From Granulicella sp. L46 (GTDB lineage Bacteria; Acidobacteriota; Terriglobia; Terriglobales; Acidobacteriaceae), in assembly GCF_009765785.1 (NCBI RefSeq), contig NZ_LMUT01000009.1:509406-573405 (forward strand): a stretch of DNA of 64,000 bases. Reading direction: 5' to 3'. Position 1 is the first letter of the stretch. Every line of letters begins with the position of its first letter. Both the position numbers and the translations under genes were made by a program. The notes beneath the pieces were generated by a model, which was not told the DNA's origin, did no database searches, and saw nothing but the letters and a program-made list of their open reading frames with translations. Below, one piece after another: positions 14,794 to 24,365 of the stretch.

Positions 14794-17721
14794 CTATTGC
14801 AGGAGGGTGCCGTCTCCGCCGTTGACTTTGGGGTCTTCGGGGGGGATGACCGTCGCGCTGGCTACCTTGTCGTCGGTGTCGAGGTCGAGGAGCTTGACGC
14901 CGGAGGTGCTGCGGCCGGCGGCGCGGACGCTCTTGGTGTCGATGCGGATGATCTTGCCGAATTGGCTGATGACCATCATCTCGGTGGTGTCGTCGACCAG
15001 GTTGATGGCGGTGACTTTGCCGATCTTGGAGGTCGTCTTCATGTTGATGACGCCTTTGCCGCCGCGGGACTGGAGGCGGTAGGCGTCGACGTCGGTGCGC
15101 TTGCCGTAGCCGTTGTCGGAGACGGAGAGGATGAGGCAGGGGGTGAGGCCGAGTTTTTCGTCGAGCTTCTGGAGCTTGGCGGCGGCTTCGGGGGAGAGCT
15201 CGGGGGCGGCTAGTTCGCCTGGCTCGGCGAGCTCGAGGGGTTGGGTGGCGGCGGAGTCGGTGGCTTCGTCGAGGACTTTTTCTACCTGATCCTTGAGGCC
15301 CTTGGCGGCGGCTAGTTCGAGGCGCTGCTTGTTGCGGGCTTCGTTGGAGGGAGTGACGGCGGCGCCGATGACGTAGTCGTCCTTCTTGAGGGAGATGCCG
15401 CGGTTGCCGAAGGCGGGGCGACCCATGGGGCGGAGATCCTGCTCGTTGAAGCGGATGGCCATGCCGTCGTGGGTGGCGAGGAAGATGACTTGCTCGCCGT
15501 CGGTGATCTTGGCGGTGATGAGCTCGTCGTCCTTGTCGATGCCGATGGCGATGATGCCGCGAGCCATGACGTTGGAGAAGTCCTTGAGGGCGGTCTTCTT
15601 GACGGTGCCGTTGCGGGTGGCGAAGAGGACGTACTTGCTGTCTTCGTTGAGGTCGCGGACGGGGAGGATGGTGACGACTTTTTCGCCGGGCTGGAGGTCG
15701 ACGAGCGAGGCCATGGCTTTGCCCTTGCCGGCGGCGCCGACGTCGGGGATTTCGTAGACCTTGAGCCAGTAGATGCGGCCGGAGTTCGTGAAGCAGAGGA
15801 GGTACGCGTGGGTTGAATCAATGATGAGTTGCGAGACGAAGTCTTCCTCGCGCGTCTTCATGCCGAGGCGGCCCGTGCCTCCGCGCTTCTGCTGGCGGTA
15901 GATGGTGATGGGCGTGCGCTTGAGGTAGCCGGTGTTGGAGACGGTGACGGCTACTTGCTCGTCGGCGATTAGGTCTTCGAGGGTTAGCTCGGTGGACTCG
16001 TCGAGGATGACTGTGCGGCGGGCGTCACCGTACTTGTCGCGGATGTCTTCTAGCTCCTTGATGATGACTTTGCGGAGCTTCTTTTCCGACGCTAGGATCG
16101 ACTCGTACTCGGCGATGTTGTCGCGGATCGTGCGGAGTTCGTTGAGGAGCTCGTCGATGGAGAGCTGGGTGAGGCGGTAGAGCTGGAGTTCGAGGATGGC
16201 GTCGATCTGGCGGTAGCTTAGGATCAGCGTGCCGGCAGAGTTGTTGGCTAGCTGCGCGGAGACGCTGCCACCTAGGAGGTCGATGTTGTACTTGGTGGGG
16301 TCGAGGGTGACGCCGGCTAGCTCGGTGCCGTTGAGGTTGATGCGGCGGTTGCTGAAGTAGTTGAAGAGGTTTTCGCGGGCGGCTACGCGGGAGGCCGACT
16401 GGCGAATGATCTTGATGACCGTGTCCAGGTGGTCGAGGGCGATCTGGTAGCCGAGCAAGACGTGTTCGCGCTCGCGAGCCTTGTTGAGGAGGAAGGCGGT
16501 GCGGCGGCGGACTACGTCGATGCGGTGGTCGATGAAGGCGTGGATGGCCTTGTCGAGGGGAAGCTCCTTGGGCTGGCCGTTGTGGACGGCCAGGAAGATC
16601 ATGGAGAAGCTTTCCTGCATCTGGGTGTGCTTGTAGAGCTGGTTGAGGACGATTTCGTTTTGCGCGCCGCGCTTGAGTTCGATGACGATGCGCATGCCGT
16701 CGCGGTCGGACTCATCGCGGACGTCGGAGATGTCGTCGATTACCTTTTCGTTGACTAGCTCGGCGATGCGCTTGATGAGGTTGGATTTGTTGACCTGGTA
16801 GGGGATCTCGGTGACGATGATGGCCTGACGTCCGCCGGTGATCTGCTCGAGGCCGCACTTGGCGCGCATCATGAAGCGGCCGCGGCCGGTCTTGTAGGTT
16901 TGCGCGATGTTGGCGCGACCGTAGATGAAGCCGCCGGTGGGGAAGTCGGGACCCTTGACGTGCTCGAGGACCATTTCGAGGTCGGAGCGGGTTTCGGCCT
17001 TGTCCTTTTGCAGGATGGCGATGGTGGCGTTGAGGGTTTCGGTGAGGTTGTGTGGCGGGATGTTGGTGGCCATGCCTACCGCGATGCCGGTGCCGCCGTT
17101 AATGATGAGGTTGGGGATGCGGGCGGGGAGGACGGAGGGCTCGGAGGTGGACTCGTCGTAGTTGGGAACGAAGTCTACGGTGTCGTTGTCGATGTCGGCG
17201 AGCATCTCGGAGGCGATGCGGGTGAGGCGCGACTCGGTGTAACGCATGGCGGCGGGTGGATCGCCGTCGACGGAGCCGAAGTTACCCTGGCCGTCGATGA
17301 GGGGATAGCGCAGGCTGAAGGGCTGGGCGAGGCGGACCATGGTGTCGTAGATGGCACTGTCGCCGTGGGGATGGTAGTTACCCATGACGTGGCCGACGAC
17401 CTTGGCGGACTTGGTGTACTTTTTGTTGAACTGGAGGCCCATCTCCTGCATGCCGTAGAGGATGCGGCGGTGGACGGGCTTGAGGCCGTCGCGGACGTCG
17501 GGGAGGGCGCGGCCGATGATGACCGACATGGAGTAGTCGAGATAGCTGCGCCGCATCTCCTCTTCAATATTGATGGAGAGCATGGAGAGGGCGCCGGGGC
17601 CGGTGGGGGCACCGGGCGCGCCGGGGGCTCCGGGTTCGCCGGTAGGCGGCGGATTATTGGAATTGGCATCCTGGGGAGAGGGAGGATTCTTGTCGTCGGG
17701 GAAGAGGGTTTCGTCAGCCAT
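14794..17721 (-). CDS. gyrA: DNA gyrase subunit A
   Basis: A 975-residue protein, long for GyrA (E. coli 875). With GyrB it introduces negative supercoils using ATP. Seen: [29 protein letters not shown] at the start of the core (in pieces from residue 58), the quinolone-resistance region [11 protein letters not shown] with Ser122 and Asp126 (the sensitive states), the catalytic Tyr161 in AAMRYTE, and the GyrA box as QKRGGTG at 611-617, followed by the C-terminal DNA-wrapping propeller. Two oddities: a Pro/Gly-rich N-terminal extension of about 45 residues, and an Ala/Glu/Lys-rich helical insertion at about 793-860 inside the propeller. gyrB is not in the window. A terminator follows. Confidence 0.97.
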   Translation of the reverse strand: MADETLFPDDKNPPSPQDANSNNPPPTGEPGAPGAPGAPTGPGALSMLSINIEEEMRRSYLDYSMSVIIGRALPDVRDGLKPVHRRILYGMQEMGLQFNKKYTKSAKVVGHVMGNYHPHGDSAIYDTMVRLAQPFSLRYPLIDGQGNFGSVDGDPPAAMRYTESRLTRIASEMLADIDNDTVDFVPNYDESTSEPSVLPARIPNLIINGGTGIAVGMATNIPPHNLTETLNATIAILQKDKAETRSDLEMVLEHVKGPDFPTGGFIYGRANIAQTYKTGRGRFMMRAKCGLEQITGGRQAIIVTEIPYQVNKSNLIKRIAELVNEKVIDDISDVRDESDRDGMRIVIELKRGAQNEIVLNQLYKHTQMQESFSMIFLAVHNGQPKELPLDKAIHAFIDHRIDVVRRRTAFLLNKAREREHVLLGYQIALDHLDTVIKIIRQSASRVAARENLFNYFSNRRINLNGTELAGVTLDPTKYNIDLLGGSVSAQLANNSAGTLILSYRQIDAILELQLYRLTQLSIDELLNELRTIRDNIAEYESILASEKKLRKVIIKELEDIRDKYGDARRTVILDESTELTLEDLIADEQVAVTVSNTGYLKRTPITIYRQQKRGGTGRLGMKTREEDFVSQLIIDSTHAYLLCFTNSGRIYWLKVYEIPDVGAAGKGKAMASLVDLQPGEKVVTILPVRDLNEDSKYVLFATRNGTVKKTALKDFSNVMARGIIAIGIDKDDELITAKITDGEQVIFLATHDGMAIRFNEQDLRPMGRPAFGNRGISLKKDDYVIGAAVTPSNEARNKQRLELAAAKGLKDQVEKVLDEATDSAATQPLELAEPGELAAPELSPEAAAKLQKLDEKLGLTPCLILSVSDNGYGKRTDVDAYRLQSRGGKGVINMKTTSKIGKVTAINLVDDTTEMMVISQFGKIIRIDTKSVRAAGRSTSGVKLLDLDTDDKVASATVIPPEDPKVNGGDGTLLQ

Positions 17722-18249
17722 GTCTACCCTCCATTATAGCCTCTAAAAGGGGCGAAAAACAGGGTGGGGGGAGGGCCTTGGGAGGTGCGTATTTGTTGGG
17801 GATTCTTTGATTTTGGGTGAGGGTGTTGGTTGTCAGTTCTCAGTTGTCAGTTTTCAGTGGGAATTGCTTTGGTGGACTGAGAATCGAAGTTGCCGATAAC
17901 CCGACTTTAGCGGCACTTCGGAGCTTCCGAGTTTCTTGACGCTTGGGCGTGACTTGAAAGTGTTGAGCTTGTGTGAAGCTCGATGAGCGCGGTGGGGATT
18001 TAGCGTCAAGCAGTGAGCGAGATCCCTTGCTGGTGCCTTGGAGGCTGGGATTTCGAAATTTCTCTATTCCGCAGAACAACTTACATTCAACTTGCGTACC
18101 CAGATTGAGAACGGCTCGGAGATTGTTGATCTCCCGAGATTGCAAACCTCGCACGATTCGTTTCAATCAAAGCATGGAGAGCAATCCAAATAGTTGTAGT
18201 CGGGAGGCCACAGATCAAAGACGCGGCAATCTCGCACTCTAATCCGTTC
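17722..18249. other. Gene-free gap with a 14-bp tandem repeat
   Basis: The gap between the divergent gyrA and the GT39-like gene. It holds a tandem pair GTTGTCAGTTCTCA (17829-17842) and GTTGTCAGTTTTCA (17843-17856), one base different. The rest shows no supportable gene: short open frames have no start signal or family pattern. Promoters for both flanking genes must lie here but I could not place them. Confidence 0.5.
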
Positions 18250-19773
18250 TTGCGTCGCCTGACACCGAGTATGGCCGCTGTCAGTTGCATTGTGCTTGCT
18301 CGTGTTGTGATCTACCTCGTGGCTGCTCCGAACTACGGATATTTCCGGGATGAGCTGTATTACCTCGCTTGTGGTGAGCATCCAGCGTGGGGGTATATAG
18401 ACCAGCCTCCTATGATTGCGTGGATGGCCTGGCTGTTGGAGCATACGATTGGAGTTTCGCTTTACGCGATGCGGCTCCTACCGATGCTGGCGGACGTGGG
18501 CTGCATCGTAATGACCGCTCTGCTGGCCCGCAAGCTGGGTGGCGGTTTCTGGGCAATGCTGCTGTCGTCGCTTGCCGTGCTCGTAGCACCGATCTCCCTG
18601 ACGCTTTCCCAGCTATTCACCATGAATGCGTTCGATCCGCTCCTGTGGATATGGATTGCATGGCTTCTTGTCGATCTTGTCCAAACCGGCAAGGAAAGAA
18701 ACTGGCTATGGATCGGAGTCTTAACCGGTCTTACGCTGCTGAATAAATATGGTGTGCTGTTTCTTCTTCCCGGCCTTATCGCCGGCGCCGCGTTTTCGCA
18801 GCTACGCCGCAGTTTTGTTCGGCCCTGGTTTTGGACAGGATGCGTCCTTGCCACTCTGATTTCGCTGCCGAATTTTCTTTGGCAGCTTCACCGGAATTTT
18901 CCCTTCGTTGTATTGGTAAACACCGTTCGAAAGAATGGACGCGATGTCATGCTGGCGCCTCTGCCGTATCTGGCCCAGCAAGCAGAGATGATCGGATTTG
19001 TGTCATCGCTTCTGGTCATCCTGGCTCTGTGGTTCTTTATCTCTCCGCAGGGCAGGCGGTACGCATTTTTGTTTTGGGGCTTTATCAGCGTGCTGGGCTG
19101 CATGCTCATATTGAAGGGCAAGTTCTACTACGTCGCACCGATTTATCCGATCGTCTTCGCGCCGGGAGCGGTCTGCCTGGAACGCCTGACTGCGGGATCG
19201 GCGCTGAAGTGGTTCCGCCCCGTTTATGCGCTGACAATGCTGTTGGTGGGCGCGCTGGTGGCGCCTACGGCGATTCCTCTGCTCTCGATAGAGGAATACA
19301 TCGCCTATACAAAGAAGCTGGGAATCCAGCAGCAGAAATTCGAGAACCAGCCGCAGAGCCAACTCCCTCAGATTTTTGCCGACATGGTCGGCTGGGAGGA
19401 GCGAGTGAAAATTGTGGCGGACTACGTGCACTCCCTGCCGCCGGATGAACAAAAAATAACAGCCATCGGAGCTTCTAATTACGGCGATGCCGGGGCAGTG
19501 GATCTCTTTGGATCGAAGTACGGTCTGCCAAAGGCAATCAGTACCGCCAGTAATTATCGGATCTGGGGACCGCGCGAGTATACCGGCGAAAGCCTGATTT
19601 TGATGGACGAGGGTTCTCCGGAAAAGTACGAAGGGCATTGCAAATCCTTAAAACTGGTTGCGCGCCCTGACAATCCATACGTCCGTCCGGATGAAAACCT
19701 TCCCATCTATCACTGCGTCGGATTGACTCCAAACCTGCAATCGCTATGGGCAAATGCCAAACCCTGGAAATAG
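18250..19773 (+). CDS. GT39/ArnT-like membrane glycosyltransferase
   Basis: About 500 residues with roughly 10-12 hydrophobic helices in the first 370 and a soluble C-terminal part. The first loop carries FRDELYYLACGEHPAWGY followed by IDQPPMIAWMAWL: the DE pair and the following Q-P-P match the periplasmic loop of GT39/ArnT-type enzymes, which move sugars from polyprenyl phosphate to an acceptor on the outer face of the membrane. LNKYGVLFLLPG and KGKFYYVAPIYP are further typical strings. Acceptor unknown: lipid, protein or polysaccharide. The first in-frame start is TTG at 18250; ATG at 18271 is an equally plausible start. No neighbour shares its strand or pathway. Confidence 0.82.
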   Translation: MRRLTPSMAAVSCIVLARVVIYLVAAPNYGYFRDELYYLACGEHPAWGYIDQPPMIAWMAWLLEHTIGVSLYAMRLLPMLADVGCIVMTALLARKLGGGFWAMLLSSLAVLVAPISLTLSQLFTMNAFDPLLWIWIAWLLVDLVQTGKERNWLWIGVLTGLTLLNKYGVLFLLPGLIAGAAFSQLRRSFVRPWFWTGCVLATLISLPNFLWQLHRNFPFVVLVNTVRKNGRDVMLAPLPYLAQQAEMIGFVSSLLVILALWFFISPQGRRYAFLFWGFISVLGCMLILKGKFYYVAPIYPIVFAPGAVCLERLTAGSALKWFRPVYALTMLLVGALVAPTAIPLLSIEEYIAYTKKLGIQQQKFENQPQSQLPQIFADMVGWEERVKIVADYVHSLPPDEQKITAIGASNYGDAGAVDLFGSKYGLPKAISTASNYRIWGPREYTGESLILMDEGSPEKYEGHCKSLKLVARPDNPYVRPDENLPIYHCVGLTPNLQSLWANAKPWK

Positions 19774-19886
19774 TTCTGAGAATGACACCGAGAGAGTTTC
19801 CATCAGGGGTTGAACTCAACGGTTGCCAACCCGAAGTCGCCGAAAATCCGACGTTTCGGGAACGTTGTTGCAGACAGGGCAGCGAA

Positions 19887-20432
19887 CTACTGCTTCAGCG
19901 CAGACTCGATTGCCGCGATGACCTCTGGCGAATCCGGCGTCACGGCCGGCTCAAAACGAGCGATTGGCTGTCCGTTGCGCGCGATGAGGAACTTGGTGAA
20001 GTTCCACTTAATCTCGCCGCTCACGTTGGGCGCAGCAGTGAGGTACTGGTAGAGCGGCGTTTTATCGTCGCCCTTTACGGAGACCTTCGCCATCATCGGA
20101 AACTTGACGTGGAACTTGGAGCTGCAGAACTCCTTGATCGTTGCATTGGTGCCGGACTCCTGGTTGGCGAAGTTGTTGGCCGGCACGCCGACGATCACCA
20201 GGCCCTTGTCCTTGTACTTTTCGTAGACGGCCTCGAGCGCGGTGTACTGCGGCGTAAATCCGCAGGCGCTGGCGACGTTGACCACCAGCAGCACCTTGCC
20301 CTTGTATGCACCCAACGTGGTGGGGTCGCCATCGATGGTGCTCAGTTTGAACTTGTAGATGGGCGCGCCGGCATCGGCCACGGCCACGCCGCTGAGAAAC
20401 AACAACATCAGAACCAGATAGATCTTTCGCAC
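19887..20432 (-). CDS. Glutathione peroxidase family protein, exported
   Basis: A 181-residue thiol peroxidase that reduces hydroperoxides. Residues 1-20 form a signal peptide (MRKIYLVLMLLFLSGVAVAD), so it acts outside the cytoplasm. Family motifs: NVASACGFTPQY with the peroxidatic Cys57, VPANNFANQESG with the conserved Gln, and KWNFTKFLI with the conserved Trp and Asn. The catalytic residue is Cys, not selenocysteine. As in many bacterial members, reduction is probably by thioredoxin rather than glutathione (inference). Neighbours are unrelated. Confidence 0.93.
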   Translation of the reverse strand: MRKIYLVLMLLFLSGVAVADAGAPIYKFKLSTIDGDPTTLGAYKGKVLLVVNVASACGFTPQYTALEAVYEKYKDKGLVIVGVPANNFANQESGTNATIKEFCSSKFHVKFPMMAKVSVKGDDKTPLYQYLTAAPNVSGEIKWNFTKFLIARNGQPIARFEPAVTPDSPEVIAAIESALKQ

Positions 20433-20592
20433 GGGCGCCTCCAGAAATCGTTATGTTCCCAGTGTAATTGTGGGGCTAATTTAGGTGCTGGCGTCGGCGC
20501 CGATGTTTGCACCGCGTGCGGTCTACAACGCCAAACGGCCAGCAGCATGAAAACGGCGTTCGGAAACTATGGTTCGGAAGTTGTTCCACTAA

Positions 20593-22281
20593 CTATGGAT
20601 AAGGAGGCCCCTTGGTCAGTAGGGCGGTAAGACGCTTATCGTGCCCGTAGATGTCGGCGAAGAAGTGCACTGTACCGTCTTCCTCCGCGACCGCGGTCAC
20701 GTAGAGAATAAGGACCGGAACCTTCACTGTCAGGTTTACCTGCCGATTGTCTTTGCCGGAGTCCATCGCTGTCTGTGCCCGCGCTACAGTCCAGGGTTGC
20801 TGTCCATCCGTTTGATTGCGTAGCAAAAAGGCAGCTAACTCGGCTGGCTTCTCCACTCGAATACAACCTGAGCTGAAGTCACGCCGCGACTTGGCAAACA
20901 ACTCGGTCGATGGAGTGCTGTGGAGGTAGACGGAATGCGAGTTGGGAAACATAAACTTGATCAGCCCAAGCGAATTGTTTGGACCGGGTTTCTGACGTAT
21001 GAAGTATTTGCCCGAGCGTAGCCCGGCGACTAGATCGCCGTTCGGAGACACTACTTTGCCGCGGGAGTCGGTTACCTCGAATTTCTCACGAGCAAGATAT
21101 CCGCTGCTCTTCATGATGCCGGGAATGACTGTCCGACGCAGAATTCCAGGGGGAACATTCCAATAAGGCCGAAACACGATGTAACGGATGTCGTCGGTAA
21201 AAACCGGTGTCTGGGTCGGCGCGGCCTTGCCCACAACGACATTCATGCTGAGTGCGAGTTGATGATCGTCTGAGTAGGCCCTTAGACGAAACTCGGGGAG
21301 GTTGACCAGAACGGGAGGCTGCTGAAACTCGGTCGGCATCCATCGCCACCGTTCTATGGCGTCATCGATTTGCTGAACGCGCACGCTGAGCGGAGTGTTC
21401 AACTCTCGTAAAGTCGCCGCATCTAATTTGCCGTCCGTCGCGAGGCCATGTCTTGCCTGAAAATGTTTGACCCCTTCTACAAGGCCTCCGCTATAGGAAT
21501 CGAAACTTCCACTCTGTGGAAGGTCTCCAAGCAACCGCAATCGCGCTGCCAGCTGAGCGGTTCCGGTATAGCTATCGCCGGGAGCGACAGTTTTGGTCCC
21601 CGCTGGCACTTGTGCGCCGTCGCCTTTGGCGGCCAGATCGACGTATTGCTTCAAGGTAGCTTCAATACGACGATAGCCGGCATACGGGGGTTCAATCTGA
21701 TCAAGAACGGATTGAACGTTTCCCGCGTTCACAACCTGTTGCGCAATAAATTCTGGAAGATTATATTTTTTTGACTTCACGTCGATGCCGAACTTTAAAT
21801 GTTCGGGATTAATTCGACCAATCCGCAGATCCGAGATGTAACGCATCGTCGCTAACGTGAGAGATGCATCGAACGAAGCCTGAGCGGCAGCTGACGCATT
21901 TTTGAGCGACCTCGATTGCGTTGCCAGGCCTTCCGCCCCATAGTCGCTGGGGTTCAGTCCTTTTAGGCGGCTTGCGCGCAGAGCCTCAATCAAATAGGTC
22001 GCTTGCGGTGTCGGCTGATCGTCTTTAATCCACAGTGGCGCAAAGTTCACGGCTTCGTAAAGTCTCTTGATTTGCTCCAGATATCCGGCCGAGCTAAGGT
22101 TATTTCCCAACTGTCCTTTCGCTGCCATCCCACGCAATTCAGCCGCGATTGCGGAGGAAGCAGCGGCGTCCGCAGATGCATTCGGCAGGAAAAGGCCAGT
22201 CGAAGGAAACCAAAGCTTACTCGATCCACCGCCGTGGAAGCAGATCAAAATCAGCGATACAAGCAATTTCCTCGAATACAT
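20593..22281 (-). CDS. L,D-transpeptidase, YcbB/LdtD type
   Basis: A 562-residue envelope enzyme that forms 3-3 cross-links between meso-diaminopimelate residues of peptidoglycan. Order of parts: an N-terminal membrane anchor or signal (LLVSLILICF), a scaffold domain with LYEAVNFAPLWI and GLNPSDYG, a peptidoglycan-binding domain (GLVEGVKHFQARHGLATDGKLDAATLRELN, split here), and the YkuD catalytic domain with HSTPSTELFAKSRRDFSSGC followed by IRVEKP; catalytic Cys473. The frame is open to 22338 with a TTG start, but the ATG at 22281 places a charged residue pair before the hydrophobic segment and is preferred. The gene is divergent from the SulP gene across 363 bp. Confidence 0.92.
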   Translation of the reverse strand: MYSRKLLVSLILICFHGGGSSKLWFPSTGLFLPNASADAAASSAIAAELRGMAAKGQLGNNLSSAGYLEQIKRLYEAVNFAPLWIKDDQPTPQATYLIEALRASRLKGLNPSDYGAEGLATQSRSLKNASAAAQASFDASLTLATMRYISDLRIGRINPEHLKFGIDVKSKKYNLPEFIAQQVVNAGNVQSVLDQIEPPYAGYRRIEATLKQYVDLAAKGDGAQVPAGTKTVAPGDSYTGTAQLAARLRLLGDLPQSGSFDSYSGGLVEGVKHFQARHGLATDGKLDAATLRELNTPLSVRVQQIDDAIERWRWMPTEFQQPPVLVNLPEFRLRAYSDDHQLALSMNVVVGKAAPTQTPVFTDDIRYIVFRPYWNVPPGILRRTVIPGIMKSSGYLAREKFEVTDSRGKVVSPNGDLVAGLRSGKYFIRQKPGPNNSLGLIKFMFPNSHSVYLHSTPSTELFAKSRRDFSSGCIRVEKPAELAAFLLRNQTDGQQPWTVARAQTAMDSGKDNRQVNLTVKVPVLILYVTAVAEEDGTVHFFADIYGHDKRLTALLTKGPPYP

Positions 22282-22644
22282 TGGACCCCAGATCGAGAAG
22301 CGGAGTTTAGGAAATCGGCTCTTTCCTGTTAGCGCCAATAGTAAATCACGATGCCTGGGTTCATTGGCCCGGCTTCACAGGATCATCTGAGCCCCAGCGC
22401 TGAGGTCTATTTCGAAGACGTTGATTCTCGAAATGCGCTTGGGCTGTTATCGTCAACCGACAGCGACTTCCAGATTGCCGTGATCCAGACGCTGGGGCGC
22501 CTGTCGGACTTGGATTTGGGTCGACATTGCGAAATGAAGACATGCAATTTATTGGCGAGTGACGGAACGCACAGAGCAGCCGCAAGTCCGTAGACTCAGG
22601 GTAGACGCTTGAGCCGTAGATAAACGAGACAGTGAGGATTCGCC
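22282..22644. other. Gap between divergent genes, nothing identified
   Basis: The gap between the L,D-transpeptidase and SulP genes. It must contain both promoters. No repeat, RNA or gene could be supported; short open frames on both strands lack start signals. Confidence 0.4.
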
Positions 22645-24300
22645 ATGGCAGGCCGACTGTTGAACTATCAAAAGGAGTGGCTCCGGTTTGATGTGGTCGC
22701 GGGGCTGACAACTGCGGCAGTCGTAATTCCGAAGTCAATGGCCTTTGCGAGCATCGCTGGTTTGCCGGTGGAGGCGGGCCTTTATGTGGCGCTCGTGCCG
22801 ATGTTTGTCTACGCCTTGCTGGGGACGTCGCGTCCGCTGAGTGTAAGCAGCACCAGCACTATCGCGATCCTGACGGCAACCGAGTTGGCGATTGCTGTGC
22901 CTGGCGGAAACCCAGATCAACTGATGGCGGCGGCGTCCACGCTGGCACTGCTGGTGGGTGGGATGCTGATCCTGGCGGGCGTGCTGCGCCTGGGGGCTAT
23001 TGCTAACTTCATCTCGGATCCGATCCTTACCGGGTTCAAAGCTGGAATCGGGCTGGTGATCGTGGTGGACCAGGTGCCCAAACTGCTGGGGGTACATTTT
23101 GAAAGCGGCAATTTCTTCCACAATGTGATTTCCACGCTGCAGCATGTGCCGGAGGCGAACCGCGCGACACTGATACTGGCTGCGGCAATGCTTGCGATTT
23201 TGTTTGGCATGGAGCGATTCTTTCCAAAGATTCCGGCTCCCATTGTGGCTGTGTTGCTGGGGGTGGCTGCCGCTCGATTTTTTGGGTTGGGTAATTTCGG
23301 TATTGCGCTGACTGGTCCTATTCCGGCGGGGATTCCAACTCCCTCGATTCCGAACCTGTCGCTGGTGATGAAGCTGTGGCCGGGTGCGTTGGGAATCGCG
23401 CTGATGTCCTTTACGGAGTCCATCGCCGCCGGCCGTAGCTTTGCCGCACACAACGATCCTCCTGTGGCGCCGGGCCGGGAGTTGATTGCGCTGGGGGCAG
23501 CGAATATTGCGGGGAGTTTCTTCCAATGCTTTCCGGCGGGTGGAGGAACTTCGCAGACGGCGGTGAACGCACGCGCCGGTGCACGCACCCAAGTAGCGGA
23601 GTTGGTGACGGTGGGAGTGGTGCTGGCAACGCTTCTGTTTCTATCGCCACTGATCAGCCTGCTGCCACAGGCTACGCTGGCCGCCATCGTTGTGGTGACT
23701 ACGATTCCGCTTTTGAGTCTGAAGGGATTTCGTTCGATCCTTGAGGTGCGGCGCACGGAATTCCTGTGGGCAGTGGCGGCCTGCGCAGGCGTTGCAGTCC
23801 TTGGGACTTTGCGTGGCATCCTGGTCGCGGTCGCCATCTCGGTCCTGACGCTGATCTACCAGGCCAGCAATCCGGAGGTTTACTCTGTTGGGCGGAAGCC
23901 GGGGACTGATGTGTTTCGACCGGAGTCCGGGAATCATCCGGAGGATGAGACGATTCCAGGTCTTCTGATCGTGCGCACGGAAGGACGAATGACCTTTGCG
24001 AACGCACCGGGGGTGCGGCAGCGGCTTCGGGCGCTGGTGACGGAGGCTCACCCTGAGGTGGTGATCCTGGAATGCAGCGCTATTCCAGACTTCGAGTACA
24101 CGGCACTGCAAGCGCTTATCGAGGCAGAAGAGAGGCTTCGGGAGAGTGGGGTTGAGTTATGGCTGACGACACTGAACCCGGAGGCGCTCAACGTGGTCAA
24201 GCGCTCATCGCTGGGCGAGGCTCTGGGGACTGATCGCATGTTCTTCAACCTTCGCGATGCGGTCACTGCGTTTGAGAAAAGAAGGAAGACGGTGCAGTAA
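22645..24300 (+). CDS. SulP-family anion transporter with STAS domain
   Basis: A 551-residue inner-membrane protein of the SLC26/SulP family, which moves sulfate, bicarbonate or other anions with protons or sodium. The N-terminus LRFDVVAGLTTAAVVIPKSMAFASIAGLPVEAGLY (split at residue 13 on) and LLGTSRPLSVSSTSTIAILT are family signatures, as is GSFFQCFPAGGGTSQTAVN in the second half. About 12-14 membrane helices end near residue 415; residues about 440-545 form the cytoplasmic STAS domain (ILECSAIPDFEYTALQAL). The substrate is not determined. There is no carbonic anhydrase next door, which would have suggested bicarbonate. The start ATG at 22645 follows a GTGAGGA-like Shine-Dalgarno. Confidence 0.93.
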   Translation: MAGRLLNYQKEWLRFDVVAGLTTAAVVIPKSMAFASIAGLPVEAGLYVALVPMFVYALLGTSRPLSVSSTSTIAILTATELAIAVPGGNPDQLMAAASTLALLVGGMLILAGVLRLGAIANFISDPILTGFKAGIGLVIVVDQVPKLLGVHFESGNFFHNVISTLQHVPEANRATLILAAAMLAILFGMERFFPKIPAPIVAVLLGVAAARFFGLGNFGIALTGPIPAGIPTPSIPNLSLVMKLWPGALGIALMSFTESIAAGRSFAAHNDPPVAPGRELIALGAANIAGSFFQCFPAGGGTSQTAVNARAGARTQVAELVTVGVVLATLLFLSPLISLLPQATLAAIVVVTTIPLLSLKGFRSILEVRRTEFLWAVAACAGVAVLGTLRGILVAVAISVLTLIYQASNPEVYSVGRKPGTDVFRPESGNHPEDETIPGLLIVRTEGRMTFANAPGVRQRLRALVTEAHPEVVILECSAIPDFEYTALQALIEAEERLRESGVELWLTTLNPEALNVVKRSSLGEALGTDRMFFNLRDAVTAFEKRRKTVQ

Positions 24301-24365
24301 CGCGTGCTTGGGTTGTGCGGCAATCTCGCTTGTCACACTTTCATCTTCGACGAGAGAACGATGGT

